In this document: positions 1 to 7,878 of the stretch, piece after piece | How positions within the stretch are numbered: the stretch's first letter is position 1 | How the letters are laid out: each line of letters opens with the position of its first letter | Assembly (NCBI GenBank): GCA_963744225.1 | Contig: CAVUSV010000004.1 | Coordinates: 372,001-436,000 of the forward strand | Source: Bog-473 sp963744225 | Lineage (GTDB): Bacteria > Actinomycetota > Acidimicrobiia > Acidimicrobiales > RAAP-2 | Length of the DNA stretch: 64,000 nt | Direction: 5' to 3' | The notes under the pieces: generated by a model | Told to the model about the DNA's origin: nothing | Databases searched by the model: none | Seen by the model: the letters and a program-made list of their open reading frames with translations, nothing else | Translations under genes and position numbers: made by a program

Positions 1-944
1 GCATCGAAGAGATAGCACTGGGCGCCCTCCCTGGGTTGCCCAAGATTGCCGTGCACTGGCCACTGATCGACTTCGAGAACGGTCCGGTGGGCGGCGCCGA
101 CGACTTCATCGAGTGGTTCTTCAAGGCCGATCGGGGGGAACTCGATCCCTTCGTCCTCGTCGTCGAGGGGTCCATCCCGAACGAGGCGATCAAGAAGGAG
201 GGCTACTGGTGCGGTTTCGGGAACAACCCCGACACCGACCAGCCCATGACGACCAGTGAATGGCTCGACCGTCTGGCCCCGAAGGCACTCGTCGTGCTCG
301 CGGCCGGGACATGTGCCTGCTACGGGGGTATCCATGCCATGGCCGGGAATCCCACCGGAGCCATGGGGGTCCCCGACTACCTCGGATGGGGTTGGACCTC
401 CAAGGCCGGCATCCCGATCGTGTGCGTGCCTGGTTGCCCGACCCACCCGGACAACCTGTCGGAAACGATCCTCTACCTGCTGTACCAGGCCACCGGCCAG
501 GCGCCGATGATCCCGCTGGATGACTCGCTGCGACCCCAGTGGCTGTTCGGCGCCACCGTCCACGAGGGCTGCGACCGGGCCGGGTACTACGAGCAGGGCG
601 AGTTCGCGACCGAGTACGGCTCGCCCAAGTGCATCGTCAAGCTCGGCTGCTGGGGACCGGTGGTCAAGTGCAACGTCCCCAAACGGGGGTGGATCAACGG
701 AGTGGGGGGGTGCCCGAATGTCGGCGGCATCTGCATCGGCTGCACCATGCCCGGGTTCCCGGACAAGTTCATGCCGTTCATGGACGAACCGCCGGGAGCG
801 ACGGTGTCGACGATGGCGTCGGGACTGTACGGGAAGGCCATCCGCGGGCTGCGCAAGATCACGCTCCACACGCTCGACGACGAGCCCAGGTGGCGTACAC
901 CGGGGAGCGAATTGTCGACCGGCTACAAGAAGATCTGGAGGTAG
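1..944 (+). CDS. hhyS: [NiFe]-hydrogenase small subunit, group 1h type (5' end outside window)
   Basis: This is the electron-transfer subunit of a H2-uptake hydrogenase and carries the iron-sulfur clusters. The reading frame is open from base 3 (IEEIALGALPGLPK...), so the gene begins upstream; the TTG at 36 is not the start. About 313 residues are visible. Cysteine motifs include GTCACYGG, CVPGCPTHPDNL, HEGCDRAGYY, SPKCIVKLGCWGP and GGICIGCTMPGFPDKF, the usual small-subunit cluster ligands. The motif wording matches actinobacterial high-affinity (group 1h) enzymes better than classical group 1 enzymes. The N-terminal proximal-cluster ligands lie outside the window and cannot be checked. The large-subunit gene follows after 5 bases. 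Confidence 0.95.
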   Translation, partial: IEEIALGALPGLPKIAVHWPLIDFENGPVGGADDFIEWFFKADRGELDPFVLVVEGSIPNEAIKKEGYWCGFGNNPDTDQPMTTSEWLDRLAPKALVVLAAGTCACYGGIHAMAGNPTGAMGVPDYLGWGWTSKAGIPIVCVPGCPTHPDNLSETILYLLYQATGQAPMIPLDDSLRPQWLFGATVHEGCDRAGYYEQGEFATEYGSPKCIVKLGCWGPVVKCNVPKRGWINGVGGCPNVGGICIGCTMPGFPDKFMPFMDEPPGATVSTMASGLYGKAIRGLRKITLHTLDDEPRWRTPGSELSTGYKKIWR

Positions 945-949
945 GGCGC

Positions 950-2737
950 ATGGCCACCAAGAAGTTCACCGAGGACGCCAACGGGTTGGTGGAGATGGCG
1001 TGGGATCCCATCACCCGCATCGTGGGGAGCCTGGGCATCTACACCAAGATCGACTTCGGCAAGGGGAAGGTGGCGGAGTGCCACAGCACGTCCTCGATCT
1101 TCCGGGGCTACAGCGTCTTCATGAAGGGGAAGGACCCGAGGGACGCGCACTTCATCACGAGCCGGATCTGCGGGATCTGTGGCGACAACCACGCCACCTG
1201 CTCCTGCTACACCCAGAACATGGCCTACGGGGTACATCCGCCCGCCCTGGGCGAGCAGATCGTGAACCTCGGCGAGGCCGCCGAGTACATGTTCGACCAC
1301 AACATCTTCCAGGAGAATCTCGTGGGCGTGGACTTCTGCGAGAAGATGGTGGCCGAAACCAACCCGGGCGTGCTCGAGCAGGCCAACAGGACCGAAGCGC
1401 CGCATGCGGGGGCCCACGGCTACAAGACGATCGGCGACATCATGCGGTCGCTCAACCCCTTCTCGGGCGAGTTCTACCGCGAGGCGCTCCAGGTGAGCCG
1501 GTACACCCGGGAGATGTTCTGCCTTATGGAGGGGCGCCACGTCCACCCGTCGACGCTCTACCCCGGCGGCGTCGGCACGACGGCGACCATCCAGCTCTTC
1601 ACCGACTACTACACGCGCCTGCAGCGCTACGTCGAGTTCATGAAGCGGGTCGTGCCGATGCACGACGACCTCTTCGACTTCTTCTACGAGGCCATGCCGG
1701 GATACGAAGAGGTCGGCCGGAGGCGGATCCTGCTCAACTGCTGGGGGGCATTCCAGGACCCCGAGGTCTGCAACTTCGACTACAAGGACATGACCAAGTG
1801 GGGCCGGGCCATGGGCGTCACCCCCGGCATCGTCGTCGACGGCAAGCTGGTCACGAACGACCTCGTCGAGATCAATCTCGGCATCCGGATCCTGCTCGGC
1901 CACTCCTTCTACGACGACTGGGAGGACCAGGAGATGTTCGTCACCCGGGATCCCCTCGGGAACCCGGTGGACCGGCGGCACCCCTGGAACCAGCACACCA
2001 ACCCCCAGCCGCAGAAGCGCGACTTCGACGGGAACTACAGCTGGGTGATGGCGCCCCGTTGGTTCGACGGCAAGGACCACCTGGCCCTCGACACCGGAGG
2101 CGGACCGTTGGCCCGGCTCTGGTCGACCGCCCTCTCGGGCCTGGTGCACACGGACCACCTCGACGCCACCGGCACGAGCGTGAAGATCCACCTGCCCAAG
2201 ACCGCCCTCGAGGGGCCGGTCGACCTGGAGTGGAAGATCCCCCAGTGGTCCAACACGATCGAGCGCGAACGGGCGCGGACCTACTTCCAGGCCTACGCCG
2301 CCGCCGCGGCGCTCGACTTCATCGAGCTGGCGCTCAAGGACGTCCGGGCCGGCAAGACAAAAACCTGGGAGCCCTTCGAGGTGCCTGATGAAGCGATCGG
2401 GTGCGGGTTCACGGAGGCGGTCCGCGGCGTCCTGTCCCACCACATGGTGATCAAGGGCGGCAAGATCGCCAACTACCACCCCTACCCGCCGACCCCGTGG
2501 AACGCCAACCCACGCGACAGCTATGGCACTCCCGGGCCCTACGAGGACGCGGTGATCGACACGCCGATCTTCGAGGAGAACACGAGGGAGAATTTCAAGG
2601 GCATCGACATCATGCGATCCGTACGCAGCTTCGACCCCTGCCTGCCCTGCGGCGTCCACATGTACCTGGGCAAGGGCAAGGTGCTGAAGAAAGTCCACTC
2701 CCCCACCCAGATGGCCCACACGGACGAACTGTTCTGA
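950..2737 (+). CDS. hhyL: [NiFe]-hydrogenase large subunit, group 1h type
   Basis: This 595-residue catalytic subunit binds the NiFe(CN)2CO centre. The N-terminal nickel motif RICGICGDNHATC lies near residues 70-82 and the C-terminal motif DPCLPCGVH near residues 561-569. About 26 residues follow the last His; that tail is what the maturation protease normally removes after nickel insertion. The ATG at 950 lies 5 bases after the small-subunit stop and gives the expected family length; an open frame continues upstream but overlaps hhyS. In the family, group 1h enzymes oxidise atmospheric H2 to feed the respiratory chain. That role is inferred here, not shown. Confidence 0.96.
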   Translation: MATKKFTEDANGLVEMAWDPITRIVGSLGIYTKIDFGKGKVAECHSTSSIFRGYSVFMKGKDPRDAHFITSRICGICGDNHATCSCYTQNMAYGVHPPALGEQIVNLGEAAEYMFDHNIFQENLVGVDFCEKMVAETNPGVLEQANRTEAPHAGAHGYKTIGDIMRSLNPFSGEFYREALQVSRYTREMFCLMEGRHVHPSTLYPGGVGTTATIQLFTDYYTRLQRYVEFMKRVVPMHDDLFDFFYEAMPGYEEVGRRRILLNCWGAFQDPEVCNFDYKDMTKWGRAMGVTPGIVVDGKLVTNDLVEINLGIRILLGHSFYDDWEDQEMFVTRDPLGNPVDRRHPWNQHTNPQPQKRDFDGNYSWVMAPRWFDGKDHLALDTGGGPLARLWSTALSGLVHTDHLDATGTSVKIHLPKTALEGPVDLEWKIPQWSNTIERERARTYFQAYAAAAALDFIELALKDVRAGKTKTWEPFEVPDEAIGCGFTEAVRGVLSHHMVIKGGKIANYHPYPPTPWNANPRDSYGTPGPYEDAVIDTPIFEENTRENFKGIDIMRSVRSFDPCLPCGVHMYLGKGKVLKKVHSPTQMAHTDELF

Positions 2738-2749
2738 TCGCACGGAGCA

Positions 2750-3321
2750 ATGCCTGAACCCCAGAACCTTCGAGCGAGTGGTGAGCGTATCGAGCAGGCA
2801 CTGAACGAGCTGCAGGCCACGGCGGACCCTCGTTCGCTCAACTTGGCAGAGGAGCTCCTGCGCCTGGTGTCGGACCTCTACGGCGCCGGGTTGGCCCGGA
2901 TGGCGGAGATCGCCCGTGCTCGGTCGCCCGAGCTGATCGCCGACTTCGCCGCCGACGAGCTGGTCGCCAGCCTCTTGTTGGTGCAGGGCCTGCACCCTGA
3001 CCCGCTCGACGTCCGGGTGGAGGGCGCGCTGGAGTCCGTCCGGCCCTTCCTCGGACGCCACGGCGGAGACGTGCAGTTGCTTGCGGTCGACGACGACTTG
3101 GGGGCCGTCAAGCTGCGGCTTCTGGGCAACTGCGACGGGTGTCCGTCCTCGGCCGCCACCCTGCAGGGCGCAGTCGAGGCCGCCATCTTGGAGGCGGCGC
3201 CCGAGGTGACCCGGATCGTCGTCGAGGAGCCCAACGCGGACGCAACGCCGGCCGTGCCGATCGCTCTGGGGGTGAAGCGCGACTCTACGACGCGTGCCCG
3301 ACCGAGGTGGCGATTCGATGA
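2750..3321 (+). CDS. NifU-like C-terminal-domain protein, apparent 1-base frameshift
   Basis: The gene starts at ATG 2750, 12 bases after hhyL. The C-terminal half has the NifU/Nfu fold signature (RPFLGRHGGDVQLL, then NCDGCPSS with the CxxC pair) that holds or transfers a Fe-S cluster. As written, the frame runs on to 3562 through the next gene. Adding one G to the five-G run at 3268-3272 instead gives an end reading ALGGEARLYDACPTEVAIR with a TGA at 3319-3321, forming an ATGA overlap with the next start. That matches the overlaps through this operon, so the long tail is judged an artefact. The protein probably supplies or relays Fe-S clusters for the hydrogenase. Confidence 0.85.
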
Positions 3322-3950
3322 CCGACCCGATCGCGGTATTGCAGCGCATCCGGGCCAGCACGCCTCCTCGAGAGGCTGCTCCGGTCGAGGAGGTGTGCGA
3401 GTTGTGCTCGGAGCCCATCGCGAGCGAGCACCGACACCTCGTGGACCTGCGCTCCAGGACATTGCTCTGCGCCTGCCGCGGGTGCTTCCTCCTCTTCGAG
3501 TCGGAGGGAGCGGGCGGCGACCACTTCCGCAGCGTGCCCGAGCGTTATGTGGCGTTCAGTGACTTCGAGCTCACACCAGCCCAGTGGGACAGCCTGCAGA
3601 TCCCGGTCAGCGTCGCCTTCTTCTTCCTCAATTCGGAGCTCCAGCGGATCGCCGCCTTCTACCCCGGCCCGGCGGGCGCAACCGAGTCGGAGCTGCCATT
3701 CGACACCTGGGCCGAACTGGCCGCGGCCAACCCGCAGCTGGCCACCATGCAACCGGACGTCGAGGCCTTCCTCGTCCGTGCCGCCAGTGATCGGGGCGAC
3801 CGTGACGCCGAGTGCTACATCGTGCCGATCGACGCGTGCTACGAGCTCGTCGGCCACCTCCGGATGCTCTGGCGCGGCTTCGACGGCGGCAGCGAGGCCA
3901 ACCGGAAGCTCGACGACTTCTTCGCCGACATCGGAGCGCGCGCACAATGA
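3318..3950 (+). CDS. DUF5947 family hydrogenase-operon protein
   Basis: This 210-residue protein starts at ATG 3318. The N-terminal third has two cysteine groups, CELC (near residue 29) and CACRGC (near residue 52), which look like a metal site. The rest (PVSVAFFFLNS, IDACYELVGHLRMLWRGFDGG) is typical of the DUF5947 family. That family is known mainly from actinobacterial hydrogenase operons and has no assigned biochemical role. The stop overlaps the next start by ATGA, which implies translational coupling. The Cys sites could indicate a role in cluster handling or assembly, but this is a guess from the motif only. Confidence 0.85.
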   Translation: MTDPIAVLQRIRASTPPREAAPVEEVCELCSEPIASEHRHLVDLRSRTLLCACRGCFLLFESEGAGGDHFRSVPERYVAFSDFELTPAQWDSLQIPVSVAFFFLNSELQRIAAFYPGPAGATESELPFDTWAELAAANPQLATMQPDVEAFLVRAASDRGDRDAECYIVPIDACYELVGHLRMLWRGFDGGSEANRKLDDFFADIGARAQ

Positions 3951-4588
3951 CCGACCTGCGATTCGAGGTGGTCGACGCCAGGACCGAACCGCATGCCGCC
4001 GTGCCGACCATCATGTTCCGGACCCGGGCAGAGGAGGCGGACGGGAAGCGCGTGCACGCAGCGGCCCTGCGGTGCCAGATCCGGATCGAGCCGCAGCGCC
4101 GGCGCTACAGCGAGCAGGAGGAGGAGAAGCTCTACGAGCTGTTCGGGGAGACGCCCCAGTGGGGGAACTCGCTCCGGCCGTTCTTGTGGACGCACGTGTC
4201 GTCGATGGTGGGCCGGTTCGACGGGACCACGGAGTTCGACCTGCCGGTCGAGTGCACCTATGACTTCGAGGTTGCCGGCGCCAAGTACATGCACGCGTTG
4301 GGCGTCGGCGACATACCGCTGATCTTCCTCTTCTCGGGGACCGTGTTCACCCAGGGGACGGCGGGGTTCTCGGCCGAGCCGCTCTCGTGGTCGACCGAGT
4401 CCTCGTACCGCCTGCCCGTCGCCGTCTGGCGCAGCACGATGGACGCCTACTTTCCCGGGAGTGGCTTCATCCGGGTCCGGCGCGACACGCTGGACGACCT
4501 TCAGCGTTTCCGGGCGACCCGAGGCCTCCCGACCTGGGACCAGGCCTTCGCGCAATTGCTCAAGGAGGCCGAAGAGGGCGGGCCATGA
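3947..4588 (+). CDS. DUF6084 family hydrogenase-operon protein
   Basis: This 213-residue protein starts at ATG 3947, inside the ATGA overlap with the DUF5947 gene; the longer open frame back to 3812 overlaps that gene and is rejected. It is a soluble protein with no signal peptide. Recognisable segments are EPQRRRYSEQEEEKLYELFG, WTHVSSMVGRFDG, VECTYDFEVAGAKYMHAL and IPLIFLFSGTVF. These match the DUF6084 family, which co-occurs with group 1h hydrogenases and has unknown function. It ends in another ATGA overlap, so it is likely made in step with its neighbours. Confidence 0.85.
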   Translation: MTDLRFEVVDARTEPHAAVPTIMFRTRAEEADGKRVHAAALRCQIRIEPQRRRYSEQEEEKLYELFGETPQWGNSLRPFLWTHVSSMVGRFDGTTEFDLPVECTYDFEVAGAKYMHALGVGDIPLIFLFSGTVFTQGTAGFSAEPLSWSTESSYRLPVAVWRSTMDAYFPGSGFIRVRRDTLDDLQRFRATRGLPTWDQAFAQLLKEAEEGGP

Positions 4589-6036
4589 GCGTGACCGGCA
4601 CGAGATCAGCCCACCTCCTCCCCGAGCACGGGGAGGACCGCTTCGAGACGGCGAGAACGGTGGCCGACGCCGTCCTCTACGAGGGCTACGTCCTGTACCC
4701 GTACCGGGCCTCCTCCCGCAAGAACCAGGTGCGTTTCCAATGGGGCGTGCTGACTCCCCGGGCCTACAGCGAGACGGACGGGTCCGAGCGCTGGTCGGCC
4801 CGGACCGAGTGCCTCGTCGACCTCGGCGGGCGGCGCGAACCCACGATCCTCCGGGTGCGTGTCCGATGCCTGCAGACCCAGCGTCGCAGCGTCGAAGCCC
4901 GCTTGAGCGGGGAGAGGCCCGCCGGTTCCGTGCCTGCGTTCGGGCCCGTCGACGCCCTCGAGGTGGACGGGACGTCCCACGTCGAGTGGGACGAGGCGGT
5001 CGACCACGTCGGTTGACCTGCCTCCTCTCGTCATCCCCCGTGGCGGCACTGCCGCCGACGAGCTGCCGTTCCACCTCGAGGGCGGATCCGAGACCGAGCC
5101 CGTCCACAAGGCTGACGGCACCCTGGTCGGTCGCTTCGTCCGCGAGCGCATCCCCATCGACGGCGCCGTCCGGGTCGTCACGGCACCCGAAGCGGACGGC
5201 TCGCCGTACGTGAAGGTGACGGTGACCGTCGAGAACGCCACCGCATGGAGCGACGACCGATCGACTGAGACGGACGTCGTGGCCCAGAGCCTGGTGGCCG
5301 TGCACACCATGTTGGCCGTCGACGGCGCCGACGTTCGTGTCGCTCCTCGATCCTCCCGACGATGCCGCCGAGGCGGCCGGGCCTGCCGGAGCGACGGCAC
5401 CTATCCGGTCCTCATCGGCCGCGACGACGTGGTGCTCTCCTCGCCGATCATCCTCTACGACCACCCCGAAGTGGCGAACCAGAGTCCGGGCGATCTCTAC
5501 GACGCACTCGAGATCGACGAGATCCTCGCGCTGCGGGTGATGACGCTCACCGACACGGAGAAGGCCGAGGCCCGCGGGACGGACGCCCGCGCCGCCGCCA
5601 TCATCGACCGTTGCGACTCGCTGTCACCTGTAGACCATGAGCCGCCTCCACGGGCAGATGCGCCCGGTCGAACCGGAATGGTCCACGTTGACCACTCCCG
5701 GGTCGGACGCCCCCCCGTGGTGGGACCCGGCGTCGGACGAGTCGGTCGACCCGTGGACGGACTCGGTCTGCGTGGAGGGCATCGAGCTGGCGCAGGGGTC
5801 GGCCGTCCGGCTCCACCCGTCGGGACAGGCGGACGCGCAGGACATGTTCCTCGACGGGCCGGTGCGGGACCGTGGCCGGCGTGTTCGCGGACGTCGACGG
5901 CGGAGTCCACCTCGCCGTCACCCTCGACGACGACCCGGCGGCGAGCGAGCTGATGTGGCAGGGCCGCTACCTCTACTTCCGGCCCGACGAGGTTGAGCCG
6001 ATTCCAGGCGGGCCGCGCGGCGAGGCCCGGCCGTGA
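4585..6036 (+). CDS. Conserved hydrogenase-operon protein of unknown function, about 480 aa, five apparent frameshifts
   Basis: The gene starts at ATG 4585 (ATGA overlap) and ends at TGA 6034-6036 (GTGA overlap with the protease gene). Protein-like sequence continues across the interval but changes frame near 5011 (extra base), 5330 (extra), 5379-5381 (missing), 5635 (extra) and 5866-5868 (extra). The net change is three bases, so the whole interval remains divisible by three. Landmarks are EGYVLYPYRASSRKNQVRF, FVSLLDPPDD, YPVLIG, LYDALEIDEILALRVMTL, RLHGQMRPVEPEW and the end ELMWQGRYLYFRPDEVEP. No domain is recognised. Most breaks sit in short G/C runs, which suggests sequence error; a decayed gene is the alternative. 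Confidence 0.75.
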
Positions 6037-6557
6037 CCGGTCGCATCCTCGTCGCGGGCATCGGAAACGTCTTCCTCTCCGACGACGCCTTCGGCGTCGA
6101 GGTGTCCCACCTGCTCGCCCACCGGGCACTCCCGGACGGGGTCCGGGTCGAGGACTATGGGATCAGGGGTATCCATCTCGCCTACGACCTCCTCGAAGGC
6201 TACGACGCGTTGGTCCTGGTCGACGCCGTCCCGATGGGTGAGGTTCCGGGGACCCTCGCGGTGATCGAACCCGAGGCGGCTGCCGGGCGGGCGACGGTGT
6301 CATCGTCGAACTCCGACGACGCCGCCGTCGTGGCTGTCGACGCCCACACCATGAGCCCGGACATCGTTCTCGCCACCCTGGCCCGACTCGGCGGTTCGGT
6401 CGATCGCATCGTCATCGTCGGATGTCAGCCAGGCGATCTCGACGAAGGCATGGGGCTATCCCCCGCCGTCCAGGCAGCGGTCACCGCCGCGGTTGACCTG
6501 TGCCTCGAAGTCGTTGCCGATATTGCCCAACCTGCCGAAAGGGGAAACCACCGATGA
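6033..6557 (+). CDS. Hydrogenase maturation protease
   Basis: This 174-residue member of the HybD/HyaD peptidase family removes the C-terminal tail of the large subunit once nickel is in place. The N-terminus reads GRILVAGIGNVFLSDDAFGVEV, with the GIGN and DDAFG segments that carry the metal-sensing acidic residues; HTMSPD (near residue 109) supplies the conserved His. The GTG start at 6033 overlaps the upstream stop by GTGA. The C-terminus overlaps the next start by ATGA. Given its position it should be specific for the large subunit at 950-2737. Confidence 0.92.
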   Translation: MTGRILVAGIGNVFLSDDAFGVEVSHLLAHRALPDGVRVEDYGIRGIHLAYDLLEGYDALVLVDAVPMGEVPGTLAVIEPEAAAGRATVSSSNSDDAAVVAVDAHTMSPDIVLATLARLGGSVDRIVIVGCQPGDLDEGMGLSPAVQAAVTAAVDLCLEVVADIAQPAERGNHR

Positions 6558-6658
6558 TCCGTCGATTTTTCGCTTCGTTACTCCTGGCCGCGGTCGCCGG
6601 ACTGGTGATCAAGTCGCTGCCCGATATTGCCCGCTACCTCAAGATGCGGGAGATGTGA
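6554..6658 (+). CDS. DUF6893-like mini-membrane protein (first of two)
   Basis: This 34-residue protein starts at ATG 6554 inside an ATGA overlap with the protease gene. It has a basic N-terminus (MIRRFF), one hydrophobic stretch (ASLLLAAVAGLVIKSL) and the tail PDIARYLKMREM. This pattern matches the very small DUF6893 family found with actinobacterial hydrogenases, of unknown function. A second protein with the same tail pattern follows 1 base later. A role in anchoring the soluble hydrogenase to the membrane is conceivable but is inference only. Confidence 0.75.
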   Translation: MIRRFFASLLLAAVAGLVIKSLPDIARYLKMREM

Positions 6659-6659
6659 G

Positions 6660-6779
6660 TTGACGGTCGTCGGGTACGTGTTCGTTGTGCTGCTCGCGCT
6701 GGTGCTCCTCGGCGCCCTGGTGGTCGTCGCCCGCTCTTTCCCCGACATCCGCCGCTACCTGAGAATGCGTCGGATGTAG
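6660..6779 (+). CDS. Second DUF6893-like mini-membrane protein
   Basis: This 39-residue protein starts at TTG 6660, one base after the previous stop; the overlapping GTG at 6655 is a less likely start. One transmembrane helix (YVFVVLLALVLLGALVVVAR) is followed by SFPDIRRYLRMRRM. The tail shares the PDI-RYL-MR-M pattern of the preceding protein, so the pair looks like a diverged tandem duplication. The TAG stop lies 5 bases before the YceI-like start. Confidence 0.7.
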   Translation: MTVVGYVFVVLLALVLLGALVVVARSFPDIRRYLRMRRM

Positions 6780-6784
6780 CCGAG

Positions 6785-7300
6785 GTGACCCGCTACTCCA
6801 TCGTCCCGGACCGCTCCCAGGTGTGGATCGACGCCCGCTCCAACGTGCACCCGATCCACTCGAGCACCAGCGGCCTCGAGGGCTACGTCGAGCTGGACTG
6901 GGAGCCATCGGGGACGGTCGATCCCGCCGGCACGCCCGCGGGACGGCTCTCCCTGCCTGTCGACCGGCTGAAGTCGGGCAACCGCATGGAGGACCGGGAG
7001 CTACAGAAGCGGATTGATGCCAGGAAGTTCCCGAGAATCGAGGGGCAGCTCGAACAGATCGCCCCCGATGGCTCCGACGCCAGCTACCGCGTGAGTGGTG
7101 AAGTCACGTTTCGCGGTGTGTCACGCCGGCACGAGGACCTGATGGACATCAGCCCGGTGGACGACCGGACCATCCGCCTGACGGGTGCATCGAGCTTCGA
7201 CATTAGGGATTTCGGGATGCAGCCACCCAAGGTGCTCCTTCTCAAGGTGGAGCCGAAGGTCCAGGTTCGGGTGGAGATCTACGCGGTAAAGGACGAGTAG
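6785..7300 (+). CDS. YceI-like domain protein
   Basis: This 171-residue protein starts at GTG 6785 and has no signal peptide. The N-terminus (YSIVPDRSQVWIDARSNVHPIH), the central PRIEGQL and RVSGEVTFRGVSRRH, and the final DIRDFGMQPPKVLLLKVEPKVQVRVEIYA follow the YceI lipocalin-like barrel layout. YceI proteins usually bind a long isoprenoid such as a quinone. If that holds here, the protein might help pass electrons from the hydrogenase to menaquinone; this is inference from the fold and the context. Confidence 0.8.
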   Translation: MTRYSIVPDRSQVWIDARSNVHPIHSSTSGLEGYVELDWEPSGTVDPAGTPAGRLSLPVDRLKSGNRMEDRELQKRIDARKFPRIEGQLEQIAPDGSDASYRVSGEVTFRGVSRRHEDLMDISPVDDRTIRLTGASSFDIRDFGMQPPKVLLLKVEPKVQVRVEIYAVKDE

Positions 7301-7314
7301 GAGACGCGACAGCC

Positions 7315-7605
7315 ATGTGTCTGGGAATACCGGGACAGTTGAAGGAGATTTCGGATGTGAACGGGCACCTGGCACGGGTTGACGTCTCGGGCGTGACGAG
7401 GGTCGTCAACATCGGTCTGCTCGAGGAGGAGCCCCTGACGCCCGGCGACTGGGTGCTGATCCACGTGGGGTTTGCCATGTCGAAGATCGACGAGGCCGAG
7501 GCCGAACTGGCGCTGGCCTCCCTGCAGCTCATGGGCCGGGCCTACGACGACGAACTGGACGCATTCTGGCAATCGAAGATCTCGAGTGAAACGGGAGGTT
7601 ATTGA
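7315..7605 (+). CDS. hypC: Hydrogenase assembly chaperone HypC
   Basis: This 96-residue protein begins MCLGIPGQL, with the invariant Cys2 that binds the Fe(CN)2CO precursor with HypD and hands it to the large subunit. The segment LTPGDWVLIHVGFAMSKIDEAEA is the normal HypC C-terminal region. Length and layout are typical. The stop (7603-7605) overlaps the next ATG by one base. A second, divergent HypC-like domain occurs at the end of the protein at 11378-12120. Confidence 0.95.
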   Translation: MCLGIPGQLKEISDVNGHLARVDVSGVTRVVNIGLLEEEPLTPGDWVLIHVGFAMSKIDEAEAELALASLQLMGRAYDDELDAFWQSKISSETGGY

Positions 7606-7838
7606 TGGGAGTGATCATCGGCGTCATGGTCGGCTACGCGCTCGGCTGCAGAGCAGGTCCGGACGCATGGTCGGAGTTCGAGGAGGCCTGGCACACCATC
7701 TCCACGTCGAAGGAGGTCAGGGACTTCGCTGACGGGGCGCTGGCCATTGCCCGCGACCTCCTCGAGAAGAGGATCGAGGTGATCACCGGCATCCTCGGTG
7801 CTCCGGACGACACCTCACGCTTGCGCCCGGTGGCATAG
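7605..7838 (+). CDS. Small hydrogenase-operon membrane protein of unknown function
   Basis: This 77-residue protein starts at ATG 7605, sharing one base with the HypC stop; a TTG at 7602 would add one residue. A short hydrophobic N-terminus (GVIIGVMVGYALGCRAG) is followed by a charged, probably helical domain (FADGALAIARDLLEKRIEV). It resembles small YtxH-like anchor proteins in layout, but no family is recognised with confidence. It lies between hypC and hypD and is presumably co-transcribed. Confidence 0.7.
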   Translation: MGVIIGVMVGYALGCRAGPDAWSEFEEAWHTISTSKEVRDFADGALAIARDLLEKRIEVITGILGAPDDTSRLRPVA

Positions 7839-7878
7839 GGGGGCGACGGCAACGAGCGACAGGAGGGCACGCTGACCC

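Noticed and set aside
520..2388. 622-codon plus-strand frame overlapping both hydrogenase subunits
   Set aside because: Arg/Pro/Gly-rich shadow frame with no protein-like segments.
3294..3317. Upstream start (3294) for the DUF5947 gene
   Set aside because: ATG 3318 lies in an ATGA overlap matching the other junctions of the operon.
923..3418. 831-codon minus-strand open frame opposite the hydrogenase large subunit
   Set aside because: It is antisense to a gene with clear hydrogenase motifs; long antisense frames are expected in high-GC DNA and this one has no recognisable domain.
3839..5464. 541-codon minus-strand frame in the hydrogenase operon
   Set aside because: Antisense shadow opposite the DUF6084 gene and its neighbours; low-complexity Arg/Gly composition.
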